From positions 62,001-126,000 of the forward strand of contig JAIPJF010000002.1 in NCBI GenBank assembly GCA_021734325.1: DNA of 64,000 nt. Direction: 5' to 3'. How positions within the stretch are numbered: the stretch's first letter is position 1; each line of letters starts with the position of its first letter. Below the pieces are notes generated by a model. It was not told the DNA's origin. It did no database searches and saw nothing but the letters and a program-made list of their open reading frames with translations. Below are positions 1 to 8,057 of the stretch, one piece after another. The stretch is from Fidelibacterota bacterium (GTDB lineage: Bacteria > Fidelibacterota > UBA8477 > JABMPR01). The position numbers and the translations under genes were made by a program.

Positions 1-17
1 ACATGGGGAGCTTAATA

Positions 18-482
18 ATGAGATTTAGATATCTTGGTTTATATCTCACTTTATTGCCGTTCAGCATAATCGCTGGTGAAAAGATTTCCATAGACATAAA
101 AGTCCCTCTTCCAGAAACTGCTAATCTTGCTCCAGCGCAAACCGGGGCAAGCATCTTCTTGATGCGATCAGATTGGGCAGTTGCTACAGAACTTGGTGAA
201 GATGTGGCTGTGTGGCTTAGCGACTATGAGCGGAAAGAGAACATTATTGGTCAGCAGGTGATTTCCCTCTTAATTGAGATAAGGGAGCCATCAGTGTTGA
301 GGACTGGAAATTTAATTAATAAAGACAGGATCACGGTTAGATACTGGCCATCGCCAATTGAATCGGGTAGATTTAACCAGAAGATATTGAATGATTTGGA
401 CATGATCTCAAATGAGCTGAAGCAGGAAGCCTATCATTTAGGAAAAAAGATAGAAGCACACTTAAGATCCTCCCTTAAGTAG
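18..482 (+). CDS. Secreted protein of unknown function
   Basis: I do not recognise this protein. The ATG at 18 is preferred over the in-frame ATG at 3 because GGGGAG lies at 5-10, with about 7 nt to position 18. From that start the N-terminus is MRFRYLGLYLTLLPFSIIAG, a short basic stretch followed by a hydrophobic core and a plausible signal peptidase site, so export to the periplasm or beyond is likely. The mature part is about 135 residues, soluble-looking, with charged helices towards the C-terminus. No catalytic motif is visible. The next gene is about 190 nt away, so it is probably not in an operon with it. Its upstream context lies outside the window. Confidence 0.55.
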   Translation: MRFRYLGLYLTLLPFSIIAGEKISIDIKVPLPETANLAPAQTGASIFLMRSDWAVATELGEDVAVWLSDYERKENIIGQQVISLLIEIREPSVLRTGNLINKDRITVRYWPSPIESGRFNQKILNDLDMISNELKQEAYHLGKKIEAHLRSSLK

Positions 483-503
483 AGCTCCAACGTGTTGTGT
501 ATG

Positions 504-523
504 ATTCGACCACAATGTCGAAT
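504..523. promoter_or_regulatory. Inverted repeat in the 483-672 gap
   Basis: ATTCGAC (504-510) and GTCGAAT (517-523) form a perfect 7-bp inverted repeat with a 6-nt spacer. There is no T-run behind it, so it is not a clear terminator. It could be an operator for the DUF2202 gene downstream or part of the 3' end of the preceding transcript. The rest of the 190-nt gap is AT-rich and shows nothing else I can support. Confidence 0.25.
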
Positions 524-672
524 TTGTTACTCAATTGTCGAGAAATTCTAAATCCGAATCTCTCTATACTATTCATAACTCAATAACAAACAGTTAATTA
601 TTATCCTCACTGTAAAACGGCATATAACTTGAAAGTATGGTGTTGGAAATGAATAATACAGAGGAAATGAAA

Positions 673-1356
673 ATGAAAAAACCAATATCCATGACTATAA
701 CGATCTTAACCATGATGAGTATCACTTTTCTTGGTCATTGCAACATTGATGAGAACCCAAGCTCCAGTACGGAGGACCCATCTGCATTGGAAAGAGCCCA
801 AATTGAGGAGACCCTCTCCGTTTTTATGCCTGATTCGCTTAGTGAGACTGAGGTGAATGGCTTGGTTTGGATGAGAGAAGAAGAAAAACTTGCGCGGGAT
901 GTCTATATTCATTTTTATGAAACATGGGGACTACGAATATTTAACAATATCTCTCTCAGCGAATCAACCCATATGTATGCGATCAAGATCCTCCTGGATC
1001 GTTATGAGATAGAGGATCCAGTTGCTGAGGACGTTGTCGGAATATTTGAAAGCTCAGCACTTAGTGATTTGTACTCAATCCTCATAAACAGAGGCGATAG
1101 CAGTCTTGTCCAGGCTTTACTGGTTGGAGCTACCATCGAAGATCTTGATATTTTTGATCTGGGAGAAAATACTGATGCCGCTGACAATGAAGATATTCTT
1201 TTTGCATACGACAATCTTACCAAGGGATCAAGAAACCATATAAGATCATTTACTGCAAAACTCGATCAGTACGGAGAGGATTATCAGGCTCAATATATTT
1301 CAGAAGCATTATTGGACAGCATATTAAGTAGTCCAAAAGAAATCGGGCATTGGTAG
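673..1356 (+). CDS. DUF2202 ferritin-like lipoprotein
   Basis: The ATG at 673 follows GAGG at 661-664; ATG codons at 637 and 667 are in frame but less well placed. From 673 the protein starts MKKPISMTITILTMMSITFLGHC, a signal peptide ending in a lipobox-like LGHC, so it is probably a lipoprotein. The mature part matches the DUF2202 pattern: an EEEKLARDVY segment, then a second helix with SESTHMYAI, arranged like the E...ExxH iron-ligand helices of ferritin-like four-helix bundles, and a later helix with NHIRSF. DUF2202 members have no firmly established physiological role; metal binding is inferred from the motif. The gene is followed by a clear terminator, so it is probably monocistronic. 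Confidence 0.8.
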   Translation: MKKPISMTITILTMMSITFLGHCNIDENPSSSTEDPSALERAQIEETLSVFMPDSLSETEVNGLVWMREEEKLARDVYIHFYETWGLRIFNNISLSESTHMYAIKILLDRYEIEDPVAEDVVGIFESSALSDLYSILINRGDSSLVQALLVGATIEDLDIFDLGENTDAADNEDILFAYDNLTKGSRNHIRSFTAKLDQYGEDYQAQYISEALLDSILSSPKEIGHW

Positions 1357-1385
1357 ATATCTAGAGTATTAAAATTGGATGTATG

Positions 1386-1416
1386 AGCTCCTATTGAAAG
1401 ATGGGAGCTTTTTTTT
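1386..1416 (+). terminator. Rho-independent terminator after the DUF2202 gene
   Basis: AGCTCC (1386-1391) pairs with GGAGCT (1404-1409) across a 12-nt loop, and an uninterrupted T-run continues to 1416. It lies 30 nt after the DUF2202 stop codon and separates that gene from the converging minus-strand protease gene. Confidence 0.75.
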
Positions 1417-1422
1417 AAGCTT

Positions 1423-2046
1423 CTATTGCTGAGAAGGGGGATAGAGGAGGTATTCAAATTCTCGAATTTTTTTTCGATATTGTCGGACCATTTCTTTGCC
1501 CAGTATGCCATATAGTATTTCCCAGAATTGTGGCCCGTGGTTCTTTTGTTTTGTATGGGCGAGTTCGTGTAGAAGGACATAATCTGAAAGCTCAGTCGGT
1601 AAAAAGAATAATTTATGGTTTAGGCTGATATTGTTTTTGGCAGAGCATGAGCCCCAGCGACTCCTTTGATGACGGATACTGATTTTATTATAGCTGAATC
1701 CATACTGCTCTGCTAATACGCTCACTCGATCAACGAGTGAGCTTTTAATCTCAGATGATGAGATGTCAGTCTGAGCAGAAAAAAATTGTCGGGATCGTTG
1801 CTCTATCTCTTGGGCTCGAAACAGCGCTTTTTGGATCCAAGCACACTTTTTCCTGATAATGACATCCACTTCTTTGCGAGAAATTCCTGGACGCAGCAGC
1901 ACCCTGACTCCCTGAAAGGGGGTAACACTGATTGTAATGGATCGGATTTTGGGTCTTTCAAGCAGTTTGATCGAGCCAAAATCAGGGTGATCAAATGTTT
2001 GAAGTCTAGGTGTTTTTCCTGATTTAGTTTGGGAGAAAAAGCGCAT
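1423..2046 (-). CDS. YgjP/DUF45-type zinc metalloprotease-like protein
   Basis: This 207-residue protein has the two hallmarks of the YgjP (DUF45, SprT-like) family. One is the segment RSRWGSCSAKNNISLNHKL in the middle. The other is the zinc motif HELAH followed by KQKNHGPQFW, which supplies the third ligand region. The family is annotated as metal-dependent hydrolase or peptidase; the E. coli member has been linked to nucleotide pyrophosphatase activity, so the substrate here is uncertain. The length is slightly below the usual 230-240 residues but all core motifs are present. Its start overlaps the 3' end of the upstream TPR regulator by 23 nt, so the two are co-transcribed and probably translationally coupled. 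Confidence 0.85.
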   Translation of the reverse strand: MRFFSQTKSGKTPRLQTFDHPDFGSIKLLERPKIRSITISVTPFQGVRVLLRPGISRKEVDVIIRKKCAWIQKALFRAQEIEQRSRQFFSAQTDISSSEIKSSLVDRVSVLAEQYGFSYNKISIRHQRSRWGSCSAKNNISLNHKLFFLPTELSDYVLLHELAHTKQKNHGPQFWEILYGILGKEMVRQYRKKIREFEYLLYPPSQQ

Positions 2047-3583
2047 TAAGTTGAGTCAGTTCCCGTGTTTTATTAATAAGGGCCGGATAGCTTAATTCAA
2101 GAATATTTGCCATTCGCTGTTTATTATATCCATACTTTTCATAGAGGTAATGGATAATCTCTCTTTCAAAGATGGTATTGATTTCCTGCCAGGATAATTC
2201 CTCATGTTGAATGAAAAAATCATGGAGTTCGTGGGTGCTCACCTCGTGGTTTGTATTTCTCTCAGGTATGAGATAACCCCTTTCCCTCAGTCGGGTCTGA
2301 AGAGAGTACAGTGTGGTAGGTGGCATCACTAATTTATTGGCAAGGGCTCTGCTATTGGGAATGTTTTTGCCGTGATGGAGAATCAGTTGATGTTGAAATG
2401 TGTCGATGATATATCGCCACGATTTGCCTTCGGAGAAGGAAAATGGAGACTTTTTGTGCTTGGATTTTCCTTCGGAGTGTTTTCTGGATCGCAACACGTT
2501 AAGGTAAGCATCCACAACTTTCTTGCGCTCCCCGTTGAGCGGAATCCCGTGCTCTGCGTAGCGAATAGAATGCTCATAACCAATACGATAATAGTGTTCA
2601 GCTTGGTCAGGGTCATTTAAATGATTTTCAAAACATTGTCCCAGATAGTGAGCTTCGTCAGGGACCATGACCACATGATCCAATTCGAGACTAATATCCA
2701 GGGCTTTTTGAACCAGTTGGATGGATTTACGTATGTTCCCAGACTTCTCTTCAATAAGTGCCAAAACTTCAAATTTCGAACATAATATTTGATCATGATT
2801 ATCTATAGGATTAATCAAATTGAGTTGTTCTATTGCTTCATGGTAATTGCCACACTCAAATTTCAGAACGGCCATCGCAAGATATATTTGATTGACTAGC
2901 TGAGTAAGATTGTGGCGCCTAGCTATTGTAAGTGAATTTTCATAATAAGAATTTGCGCGAGAAAAATCTTTGTAGGTCTTAGCTATAATACCTATAGTAC
3001 GCCACCCAGCCGATGCTAGTGCATAGACTCCAGAATTCTCTAAGTTTAGAAGAATCTTTTCAGGGACACTAAAGTCAGAAGCAGAGTTCTTTAATTTTTG
3101 AGTCTCCAAATGCAATTCATATGCGAGTTTGAAGTTTCTAATATTTGTTAGTCTGCTTCCTACTTGGATACAAAAACTATATCGATCCAAATCATTCATT
3201 TTATTGGCAAGGAGGCATTGTTCGTAATAATAAAATGCATGAATCTCATTTTCTTGAGATTTTGATTGCAGTGGGTCAGAATTACTCATCATTTGGAAAA
3301 TATTTTTAAATAGAAGATTACTTTTAAAAAGTTGACCAGTGAGTGAAAGTAGTTTTGCCTTGCCGATTTCGATGATAGGAGTCTGCCAAGGAAGTATCTC
3401 GATTTTATCAAGATGATCATATAGAATTTGGGTCATTTTTACATCTCCAAAAGCTATAAAACTGAAGAACTCCCAGAAATGATCAAAAAATCGCTCGTTA
3501 TCCTTTGAAAAAATTTGGAGTGCATTTTGTATTGCAGCGTCTGTATGTGATTGGTTAGTATTCAATAAGGACAAAATAGCCAA
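2024..3583 (-). CDS. TPR protein with two C-terminal Fis-like HTH domains (regulator A)
   Basis: This 519-residue protein is mostly helical TPR-like repeats (about residues 60-380; for example the pairs around SRANSYYENSLTIARRH and AEHYYRIGYEHSIRYAEHG). Two segments resembling the Fis/NtrC DNA-binding helix-turn-helix follow. The first is at about 388-440 (SWRYIIDTFQHQL..., ending in LYSLQTRLRERGY). The second is at about 464-513 (FEREIIHYLYEKYGYNKQRM, then LELSYPALINKTREL). No receiver, AAA+ or kinase domain is visible. It is paralogous to the protein encoded at 4836-6329, sharing domain order and the linker AEHGIPLNGERKKVV. A transcription-factor role with the TPR part as sensor is inference. 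It is co-transcribed with the YgjP-like gene. Confidence 0.7.
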   Translation of the reverse strand: MAILSLLNTNQSHTDAAIQNALQIFSKDNERFFDHFWEFFSFIAFGDVKMTQILYDHLDKIEILPWQTPIIEIGKAKLLSLTGQLFKSNLLFKNIFQMMSNSDPLQSKSQENEIHAFYYYEQCLLANKMNDLDRYSFCIQVGSRLTNIRNFKLAYELHLETQKLKNSASDFSVPEKILLNLENSGVYALASAGWRTIGIIAKTYKDFSRANSYYENSLTIARRHNLTQLVNQIYLAMAVLKFECGNYHEAIEQLNLINPIDNHDQILCSKFEVLALIEEKSGNIRKSIQLVQKALDISLELDHVVMVPDEAHYLGQCFENHLNDPDQAEHYYRIGYEHSIRYAEHGIPLNGERKKVVDAYLNVLRSRKHSEGKSKHKKSPFSFSEGKSWRYIIDTFQHQLILHHGKNIPNSRALANKLVMPPTTLYSLQTRLRERGYLIPERNTNHEVSTHELHDFFIQHEELSWQEINTIFEREIIHYLYEKYGYNKQRMANILELSYPALINKTRELTQLNALFLPN

Positions 3584-3644
3584 TCATATAGGGGAAACGA
3601 AGATAATTATCTTCTATTTCATTTATCGTAATATTGATTAAGGG

Positions 3645-4025
3645 TTAGTCTTGATCTGTTTGGGCTAAAAATGCAGACTGCAAATATTTTTGGGGAACGA
3701 TGGCGATCAACTGTTCCTGGTCATTCTTGTCGACGATTTCGCATTCCAGGATTCTACCCACGATCTTTTTCTCAAGTTCCAGCTTTGCCAATATCCCTGA
3801 GAGGGTGGATATTGAAGGCTTGTTCATTCCTTGAATGCGAATGGTCTCTGAACGCTTCTCCTGCCCTGAAATGGATCCGTTATTATGGATACTCATTTCA
3901 AAAGTATTTCCATCTACAATATTCGTCACCAAGCCCTTGATTTTCAGAACCATGGGGAGGGATTGATCTGCTTGAATGGTCGATTGAAGAGGTACCTGTT
4001 GCTTGTTTGAATTGATTGTGCGCAT
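3645..4025 (-). CDS. Degenerate staphylococcal-nuclease-fold protein
   Basis: A 126-residue protein without a signal peptide. Its core reads like the SNase fold: KIKGLVTNIVDGNTFEM (residues 28-44), then ETIRIQGMNKP (60-70), then a helix (LAKLELEKKIVGRIL) and a strand ending EQLIAIV. Compared with staphylococcal nuclease, Asp21 corresponds to N40, Asp40 to N68, Glu43 to S71, and the second catalytic Arg (87) has no equivalent; only Arg35 (R63) is kept. If the alignment is right the protein cannot bind calcium for catalysis and is a binding or structural relative. It sits about 60 nt upstream of regulator A on the same strand, so it may share its transcript. Confidence 0.5.
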   Translation of the reverse strand: MRTINSNKQQVPLQSTIQADQSLPMVLKIKGLVTNIVDGNTFEMSIHNNGSISGQEKRSETIRIQGMNKPSISTLSGILAKLELEKKIVGRILECEIVDKNDQEQLIAIVPQKYLQSAFLAQTDQD

Positions 4026-4112
4026 ATTATCAACGTTCCCGTCAGACGATCAAAAGTGGTTGGTATGAATATCGTTCAACTTTCATATGCAGGATTAATC
4101 TACTCGAATAAA

Positions 4113-4151
4113 TTGACTGAACAATAAAATTTTTTACATATTGTAAAAAAT
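4113..4151 (+). promoter_or_regulatory. Putative promoter with palindromic operator between divergent genes
   Basis: ATTTTTTACA (4129-4138) and TGTAAAAAAT (4142-4151) form a perfect 10-bp inverted repeat around TAT. A candidate -35 TTGACT (4113-4118) and a weak -10 CATATT (4137-4142, 18-nt spacing) place the palindrome over the -10 of a rightward promoter, about 75 nt before the lipoprotein start at 4217. It lies between divergent transcription units, so a bound regulator could affect both. The palindrome is directly visible; the promoter is a weak prediction. Confidence 0.4.
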
Positions 4152-4216
4152 ATTGGGATTCAGTGGTTTTTTTATTTTATATTGATAGTGGAGGATATAT
4201 TAATATGGAGGAAAAA

Positions 4217-4777
4217 ATGAGAATAATTGTAATTGTACTTCTGAGTGTATTTCTGATGACTGGTTGTGAGAACCCCATGGAACCAGCATCTGAAAGCAGC
4301 TCCTACATGGGAAAGATGGTCCAGGATACTGAAGCTCCTTTCCTGTTGAATAACGGAAATCTGGCCAAGATTAGTGACGGTTTTGTGGTTATAAGTGAGC
4401 ATTCAGCCGAAGGTACTGTTTTTGGATCGCAGGACAATGATGTGGTCTACGCCGCCAAGGGGGGAGAGATCCTTCCCACAAATACCTGGATCGGGACCCA
4501 GAATGCTTCGGCGTATCAATTCGAAGTTGCGCCCAAGGTGGTTGTCAGGTTTAAGGTTCTTACAACGGTAAACCTGATAGGTGCCGATAATGTGACTTAT
4601 CTTGACGAAAATGGCCAGGAGGTCTTATTCTCGGGTGATGGTACCATTGTCACATCGGCCATATCCACCAAAAAATCCAGTGCAAGCAAGCTTGGTAAAA
4701 CCTCAACGCAAATAGGCGTGGTCATTGTTGCCGACGTGGAGTGTAAAATTGGTGGAGATGGTGGTGAAATAGGTTAA
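4217..4777 (+). CDS. Small lipoprotein of unknown function
   Basis: The ATG at 4217 follows GGAGG at 4207-4211; the in-frame start at 4163 has no such site. The N-terminus MRIIVIVLLSVFLMTGCENP is a classic lipoprotein signal with lipobox MTGC, so the 186-residue product is predicted to be lipidated and anchored in the envelope. The mature part is rich in beta-prone segments (VVVRFKVLTTVNLIG, YLDENGQEVLF) and has no recognisable domain. It stands between the two TPR-Fis regulators and is followed 58 nt later by regulator B on the same strand, so a link to that regulator is plausible but unproven. Confidence 0.65.
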   Translation: MRIIVIVLLSVFLMTGCENPMEPASESSSYMGKMVQDTEAPFLLNNGNLAKISDGFVVISEHSAEGTVFGSQDNDVVYAAKGGEILPTNTWIGTQNASAYQFEVAPKVVVRFKVLTTVNLIGADNVTYLDENGQEVLFSGDGTIVTSAISTKKSSASKLGKTSTQIGVVIVADVECKIGGDGGEIG

Positions 4778-4835
4778 TGGTGCATAGTATAGATTGAATT
4801 GCACAAGGCTTATCAACCAGGATCTAGGGTATTGA

Positions 4836-6329
4836 ATGAAAAATGCTTTGATTAAAAATCCACAACACCATGAATGGTTGGCGTTCATAAGTCGACTTGG
4901 TCTTGTGAATATCAATAATGCCCGAGAAATATTTCTTTCTGGTGATTATACACAGTTGATGGATTTAGGCCAGAAGGCACTCTATACAACTGGTCGAGGC
5001 AAGACCCTTTCGCTGGAAGGAAACCTCCTTGGTTCGAAGATAACCTTTGATGAAGCGCAATTGATTGCCGAAACGAGGAACGCAGAAGGAAATTATCCAC
5101 CAAAGGACGAAATCTTGGCGTACGTCCATTATGAAAGAGCAGTGTTCTGGGAAAAATATAGCGAGCATCTCAGCAGTCTCAGTCTTTTTCGATCGGCAAA
5201 ACGAATGGCTGTGTCGGATTCTTTGAATTCTATAATTGATTTTCAAATATTTGCATTACAGCTACGCAATGGAACTGGAGGCACGATCGCTGAGGCCATT
5301 AGATGGTTAGATTATTTTTCTAAAAATGAAATGCCAATTATGGAGCTAGTTGCAACAAGAGAGTTAGCCAAATATTATCGCAACAAAGGAGAATTTAACA
5401 AAAGCATTACACTGCTTGTAGGTGCTTTAGAAAGAGCGATTGATTACAACTATTCATTTATGGCAGAACAAATCAAGAACTCTTATGGTTTTACTCTTTA
5501 TAAGATAGGTAAAATTAGGGAAGCTCGTGAAATATTTGATTCACTGTTGTCAGGGGTCGAGAGCAAGCATTTGAGATCAACGATATTGGAAAATATGACT
5601 TTATCTTATTATGATGAAGAAAAGTATGATGAAGCTTCAGAATATATAAGTAGAGCGATTGAAAACAGTCAAAAATATGACATTCTCTCCCAGCTTCCAG
5701 ATGAGTGCCTGTTTTTAGGAGATCTCTATCGTGAGAAGCTGCAGCAGCCAGAGTTGGCTACTTATTATTATGATATTGGTTCTGCGGCTGCTTTAAAGAT
5801 GGCAGAACACGGATTTAGCCTGAAGGGTGAACGATTACAGGTCGTAAAACGCTTTGAGAATAGATCAAAGATTGGATACAGTATTCCAGAATCCCTTGGA
5901 ATTGTCATGGAGCCCTTTGCCTTTGCTATTGGTCGTTCATGGAAAGAGATCAACGATTTGTTTCAGTACCATTTAATTAAGGCTCAGTTAAGCTCAGGTA
6001 CAGATATATCTGATTTACCTGATAAATTTGACCTGAAATCAAGTACCTATTACGCAATCAAGCGTCGCCTGGGACAACACGGTTACCACCTAGATCAGGA
6101 TAACTCCGATACACTTGATCCCCTCGGGAAAAACCATCTCTCAGCATTAAAAAAGTACGTTCTAAGCTTTCTGGATCTTAATTGGGCCGAGGCGAATCAG
6201 CGATTTGAAAAAGAGATCATTGAATATTTGTTTAAACATGTGGGCTATCAGAAGACCAAATTGGCTGATGAACTTGATGTAAGCTATCCCACTATATTGC
6301 AAAAAACGCGATCGCTAATACACGGATAA
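4836..6329 (+). CDS. TPR protein with two C-terminal Fis-like HTH domains (regulator B)
   Basis: A 497-residue paralogue of the protein at 2024-3583. Helical TPR-like repeats cover about residues 95-330 (for example GEFNKSITLLVGALERAI and KYDEASEYISRAIENSQK). The linker MAEHGFSLKGERLQVV aligns with AEHGIPLNGERKKVV of the partner. Two Fis-like HTH segments follow: about 367-415 (SWKEINDLFQYHLIKAQL, ending YYAIKRRLGQHGY) and about 448-497 (FEKEIIEYLFKHVGYQKTKL, then LDVSYPTILQKTRSL). There is no phosphorylation or ATPase domain. The domain order is TPR then HTH, the reverse of RRNPP-type peptide-sensing regulators. The two regulators are encoded on opposite strands around the SNase-like and lipoprotein genes. 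Function is inferred from domains only. Confidence 0.7.
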   Translation: MKNALIKNPQHHEWLAFISRLGLVNINNAREIFLSGDYTQLMDLGQKALYTTGRGKTLSLEGNLLGSKITFDEAQLIAETRNAEGNYPPKDEILAYVHYERAVFWEKYSEHLSSLSLFRSAKRMAVSDSLNSIIDFQIFALQLRNGTGGTIAEAIRWLDYFSKNEMPIMELVATRELAKYYRNKGEFNKSITLLVGALERAIDYNYSFMAEQIKNSYGFTLYKIGKIREAREIFDSLLSGVESKHLRSTILENMTLSYYDEEKYDEASEYISRAIENSQKYDILSQLPDECLFLGDLYREKLQQPELATYYYDIGSAAALKMAEHGFSLKGERLQVVKRFENRSKIGYSIPESLGIVMEPFAFAIGRSWKEINDLFQYHLIKAQLSSGTDISDLPDKFDLKSSTYYAIKRRLGQHGYHLDQDNSDTLDPLGKNHLSALKKYVLSFLDLNWAEANQRFEKEIIEYLFKHVGYQKTKLADELDVSYPTILQKTRSLIHG

Positions 6330-6387
6330 TTGACAGACTAGTACCGGCAATTTGTCGGGATGAACTTTAATCCTCCACGATCCTCCA

Positions 6388-6411
6388 TGAGCCCCGAGAA
6401 TTCGGGGCTCA
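6388..6411. terminator. Strong GC-rich hairpin after regulator B
   Basis: TGAGCCCCGA (6388-6397) and TCGGGGCTCA (6402-6411) form a perfect 10-bp stem with a 4-nt loop, 58 nt after the regulator B stop. There is no T-run, so it is either a Rho-dependent or atypical terminator, or a processing/stability hairpin. The rest of the 262-nt gap (6330-6591) is AT-rich; a short imperfect 10-nt tandem (TCCTCCACGA/TCCTCCATGA, 6371-6390) precedes the hairpin and nothing else is recognisable. Confidence 0.4.
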
Positions 6412-6591
6412 ATATCTTACTCGCCTGATCCTAAAGCGGAGTTGGACATGAGTAGCTGGGCATGATTCTGGTATTAGATCTTAATTCAGGTTAAATTAAA
6501 CTGATTTTGACGATGATAAGTTAAAGAGATAATAAGAATTGAGCACTCTTAAATTTATTATCAAAACAAAAGGGATGCAGCTGGACTCACC

Positions 6592-6957
6592 ATGAAATCA
6601 AAAAAAATACTGATAGTTGATGACGAAAAGTTTTTCATCGAACCAGTGAAACGTCTGCTCGAAACCCAAGGATATGAAATCTTCGAGTCCTATGACGGTA
6701 TATCGGGACTTTCATTGGCAAGGGAAATTCTACCGGATCTGATCATGTTGGACCTCATGCTTCCAGGAATGAATGGATACCAGGTCTGTCGATTGTTGAA
6801 ATTTGATGACCAGCTGAAGAATACCCCTGTTATTATTGTGACGGCGAAAGATAGTGAAAGGGATCGTGAAGTTGGTTTACAAAGCGGGGCTGCCCTTTAT
6901 CTTACAAAACCGTTAAACTATAAAACATTTCCATCAGAGCTAAAAGCTCTTCTCTAA
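6592..6957 (+). CDS. CheY-like single-domain response regulator
   Basis: The 121 residues cover exactly one receiver domain with no output domain. Visible key residues are the acidic pair D10-D11 (VDDE), the phosphoacceptor D54 in LDLMLPG, T84 in VIIVTAKD and K106 in LTKP. Such proteins act as phosphorelay intermediates or bind targets when phosphorylated. The gene ends 4 nt before the prepilin peptidase gene, so the two are probably co-transcribed, and an HPt gene lies convergently just beyond. No sensor kinase is present in the window, so the phosphodonor is unknown. Confidence 0.9.
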   Translation: MKSKKILIVDDEKFFIEPVKRLLETQGYEIFESYDGISGLSLAREILPDLIMLDLMLPGMNGYQVCRLLKFDDQLKNTPVIIVTAKDSERDREVGLQSGAALYLTKPLNYKTFPSELKALL

Positions 6958-6961
6958 TCAA

Positions 6962-7732
6962 ATGATCATAACTATTTATGTTGTCATTATGGGATTACTT
7001 CTGGGAAGCTTTTTAAATGTTGTCATCTACCGTTTACCCCGTGGAGAATCAGTCATTTTACCCACTTCCCATTGTCCACACTGTAATCATCAGATCAGGC
7101 CCTGGGAGAATATCCCAGTAATTAGCTATCTCTACCTCAGAGGAAAATGCTCGTCGTGCAAGTCAGGTATCTCACTCCAATATCCCCTGGTAGAAATATT
7201 GACAGGATTGGTATTCTATTTGACTTATTACAAATATGGTCTTAGCTGGGATCTGGTTCTTTTTTCTCTCTTTGGCGCACTTTTAATTGCAATAGCGTTT
7301 ATCGACATCCACCATATGATCATCCCAGATTCCATGATTATCATCGGTTTGATTCCTGGATTTTACCAATGGATCACCAGAGGCCATGATGTTTTCATAT
7401 CTCAGATCACTGGACTGGTTGGACTAGGGTTCGCTTTTTTGCTCATCCGACTTGTTGGCACTCGGGTATTTAAAAGGGAAGCCATGGGATTGGGAGATGT
7501 AAAATTTGCCGCTATGGCTGGTTGGGTTCAGGGGTGGAGCATTAGTATTGTTTCAATGTTTTTGGCATTTCTTTCAGCGACCCTGTTATTCACCCTGCTT
7601 ATCCCAATTGGAGTTATCAAACGTAAACAACAGGTACCCTTCGGACCATTTCTATGTTTGGGTATCTGGCTTGGCTCGATGTGGGGACGAGAGATAATTG
7701 ACTGGTACCTCACTCTGTTCATCGCCCTTTAG
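6962..7732 (+). CDS. pilD: Type IV prepilin peptidase / N-methyltransferase
   Basis: A 256-residue polytopic inner-membrane protein of peptidase family A24. It would cleave leader peptides of type IV prepilins or pseudopilins and N-methylate the new N-terminus. Visible features are an N-terminal membrane helix with the GSFLNVVIYRLPRG motif, two CxxC pairs (C38/C41 and C63/C66) of the cytoplasmic zinc-binding methylase loop, and the two catalytic aspartates D115 (FIDIHHMIIPD) and D179 (GLGDVKFAA). The length is typical of the full two-domain form. No pilin or pilus assembly gene is in the window, so its substrates are encoded elsewhere. It follows the CheY-like gene after 4 nt. Confidence 0.93.
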   Translation: MIITIYVVIMGLLLGSFLNVVIYRLPRGESVILPTSHCPHCNHQIRPWENIPVISYLYLRGKCSSCKSGISLQYPLVEILTGLVFYLTYYKYGLSWDLVLFSLFGALLIAIAFIDIHHMIIPDSMIIIGLIPGFYQWITRGHDVFISQITGLVGLGFAFLLIRLVGTRVFKREAMGLGDVKFAAMAGWVQGWSISIVSMFLAFLSATLLFTLLIPIGVIKRKQQVPFGPFLCLGIWLGSMWGREIIDWYLTLFIAL

Positions 7733-7769
7733 TATCACAAAAATTAACAATCGCTATGATATTACCATT

Positions 7770-8057
7770 TCAGGAGATCGCGTCCTGGATAATAGACTCG
7801 ATTTCATCCAGGTGTTTCTCCAGTTCCTCCATTTCTTTTGCATTGATCAATCCGCAGATATCAGTGCCTAATTGAGTCAAATTTGGAAATCCGTAACTGG
7901 TTCCAGTACCTTTAATGTTGTGGGCAAATTTATATACTTCCTGATACAGACCGTCGCTTAAACTTATTTTGACTGCGGGCAGAGTAGAACTTAAATATTC
8001 CAAATACTCTTTGATCAGCGCCTGAAATTCGGGAGATTGCATAAAATCTTCGGTCAT
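7770..8057 (-). CDS. HPt (histidine phosphotransfer) domain protein
   Basis: A 95-residue all-helical protein with the HPt signature FAHNIKGTGTSYGF; the likely phosphoaccepting histidine is H46. The conserved K and G after the histidine and the following helix (FPNLTQLGTDICGLI) fit the four-helix HPt fold. It would carry phosphoryl groups between receivers in a multistep phosphorelay. It converges on the prepilin peptidase gene, 38 nt away, which is preceded by a CheY-like receiver. That makes the receiver a natural, unproven partner. Confidence 0.85.
   Translation of the reverse strand: MTEDFMQSPEFQALIKEYLEYLSSTLPAVKISLSDGLYQEVYKFAHNIKGTGTSYGFPNLTQLGTDICGLINAKEMEELEKHLDEIESIIQDAIS

Noticed and set aside
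7733-7769. Bidirectional terminator between the prepilin peptidase and HPt genes
   Set aside because: The short gap contains no convincing inverted repeat or T-run.
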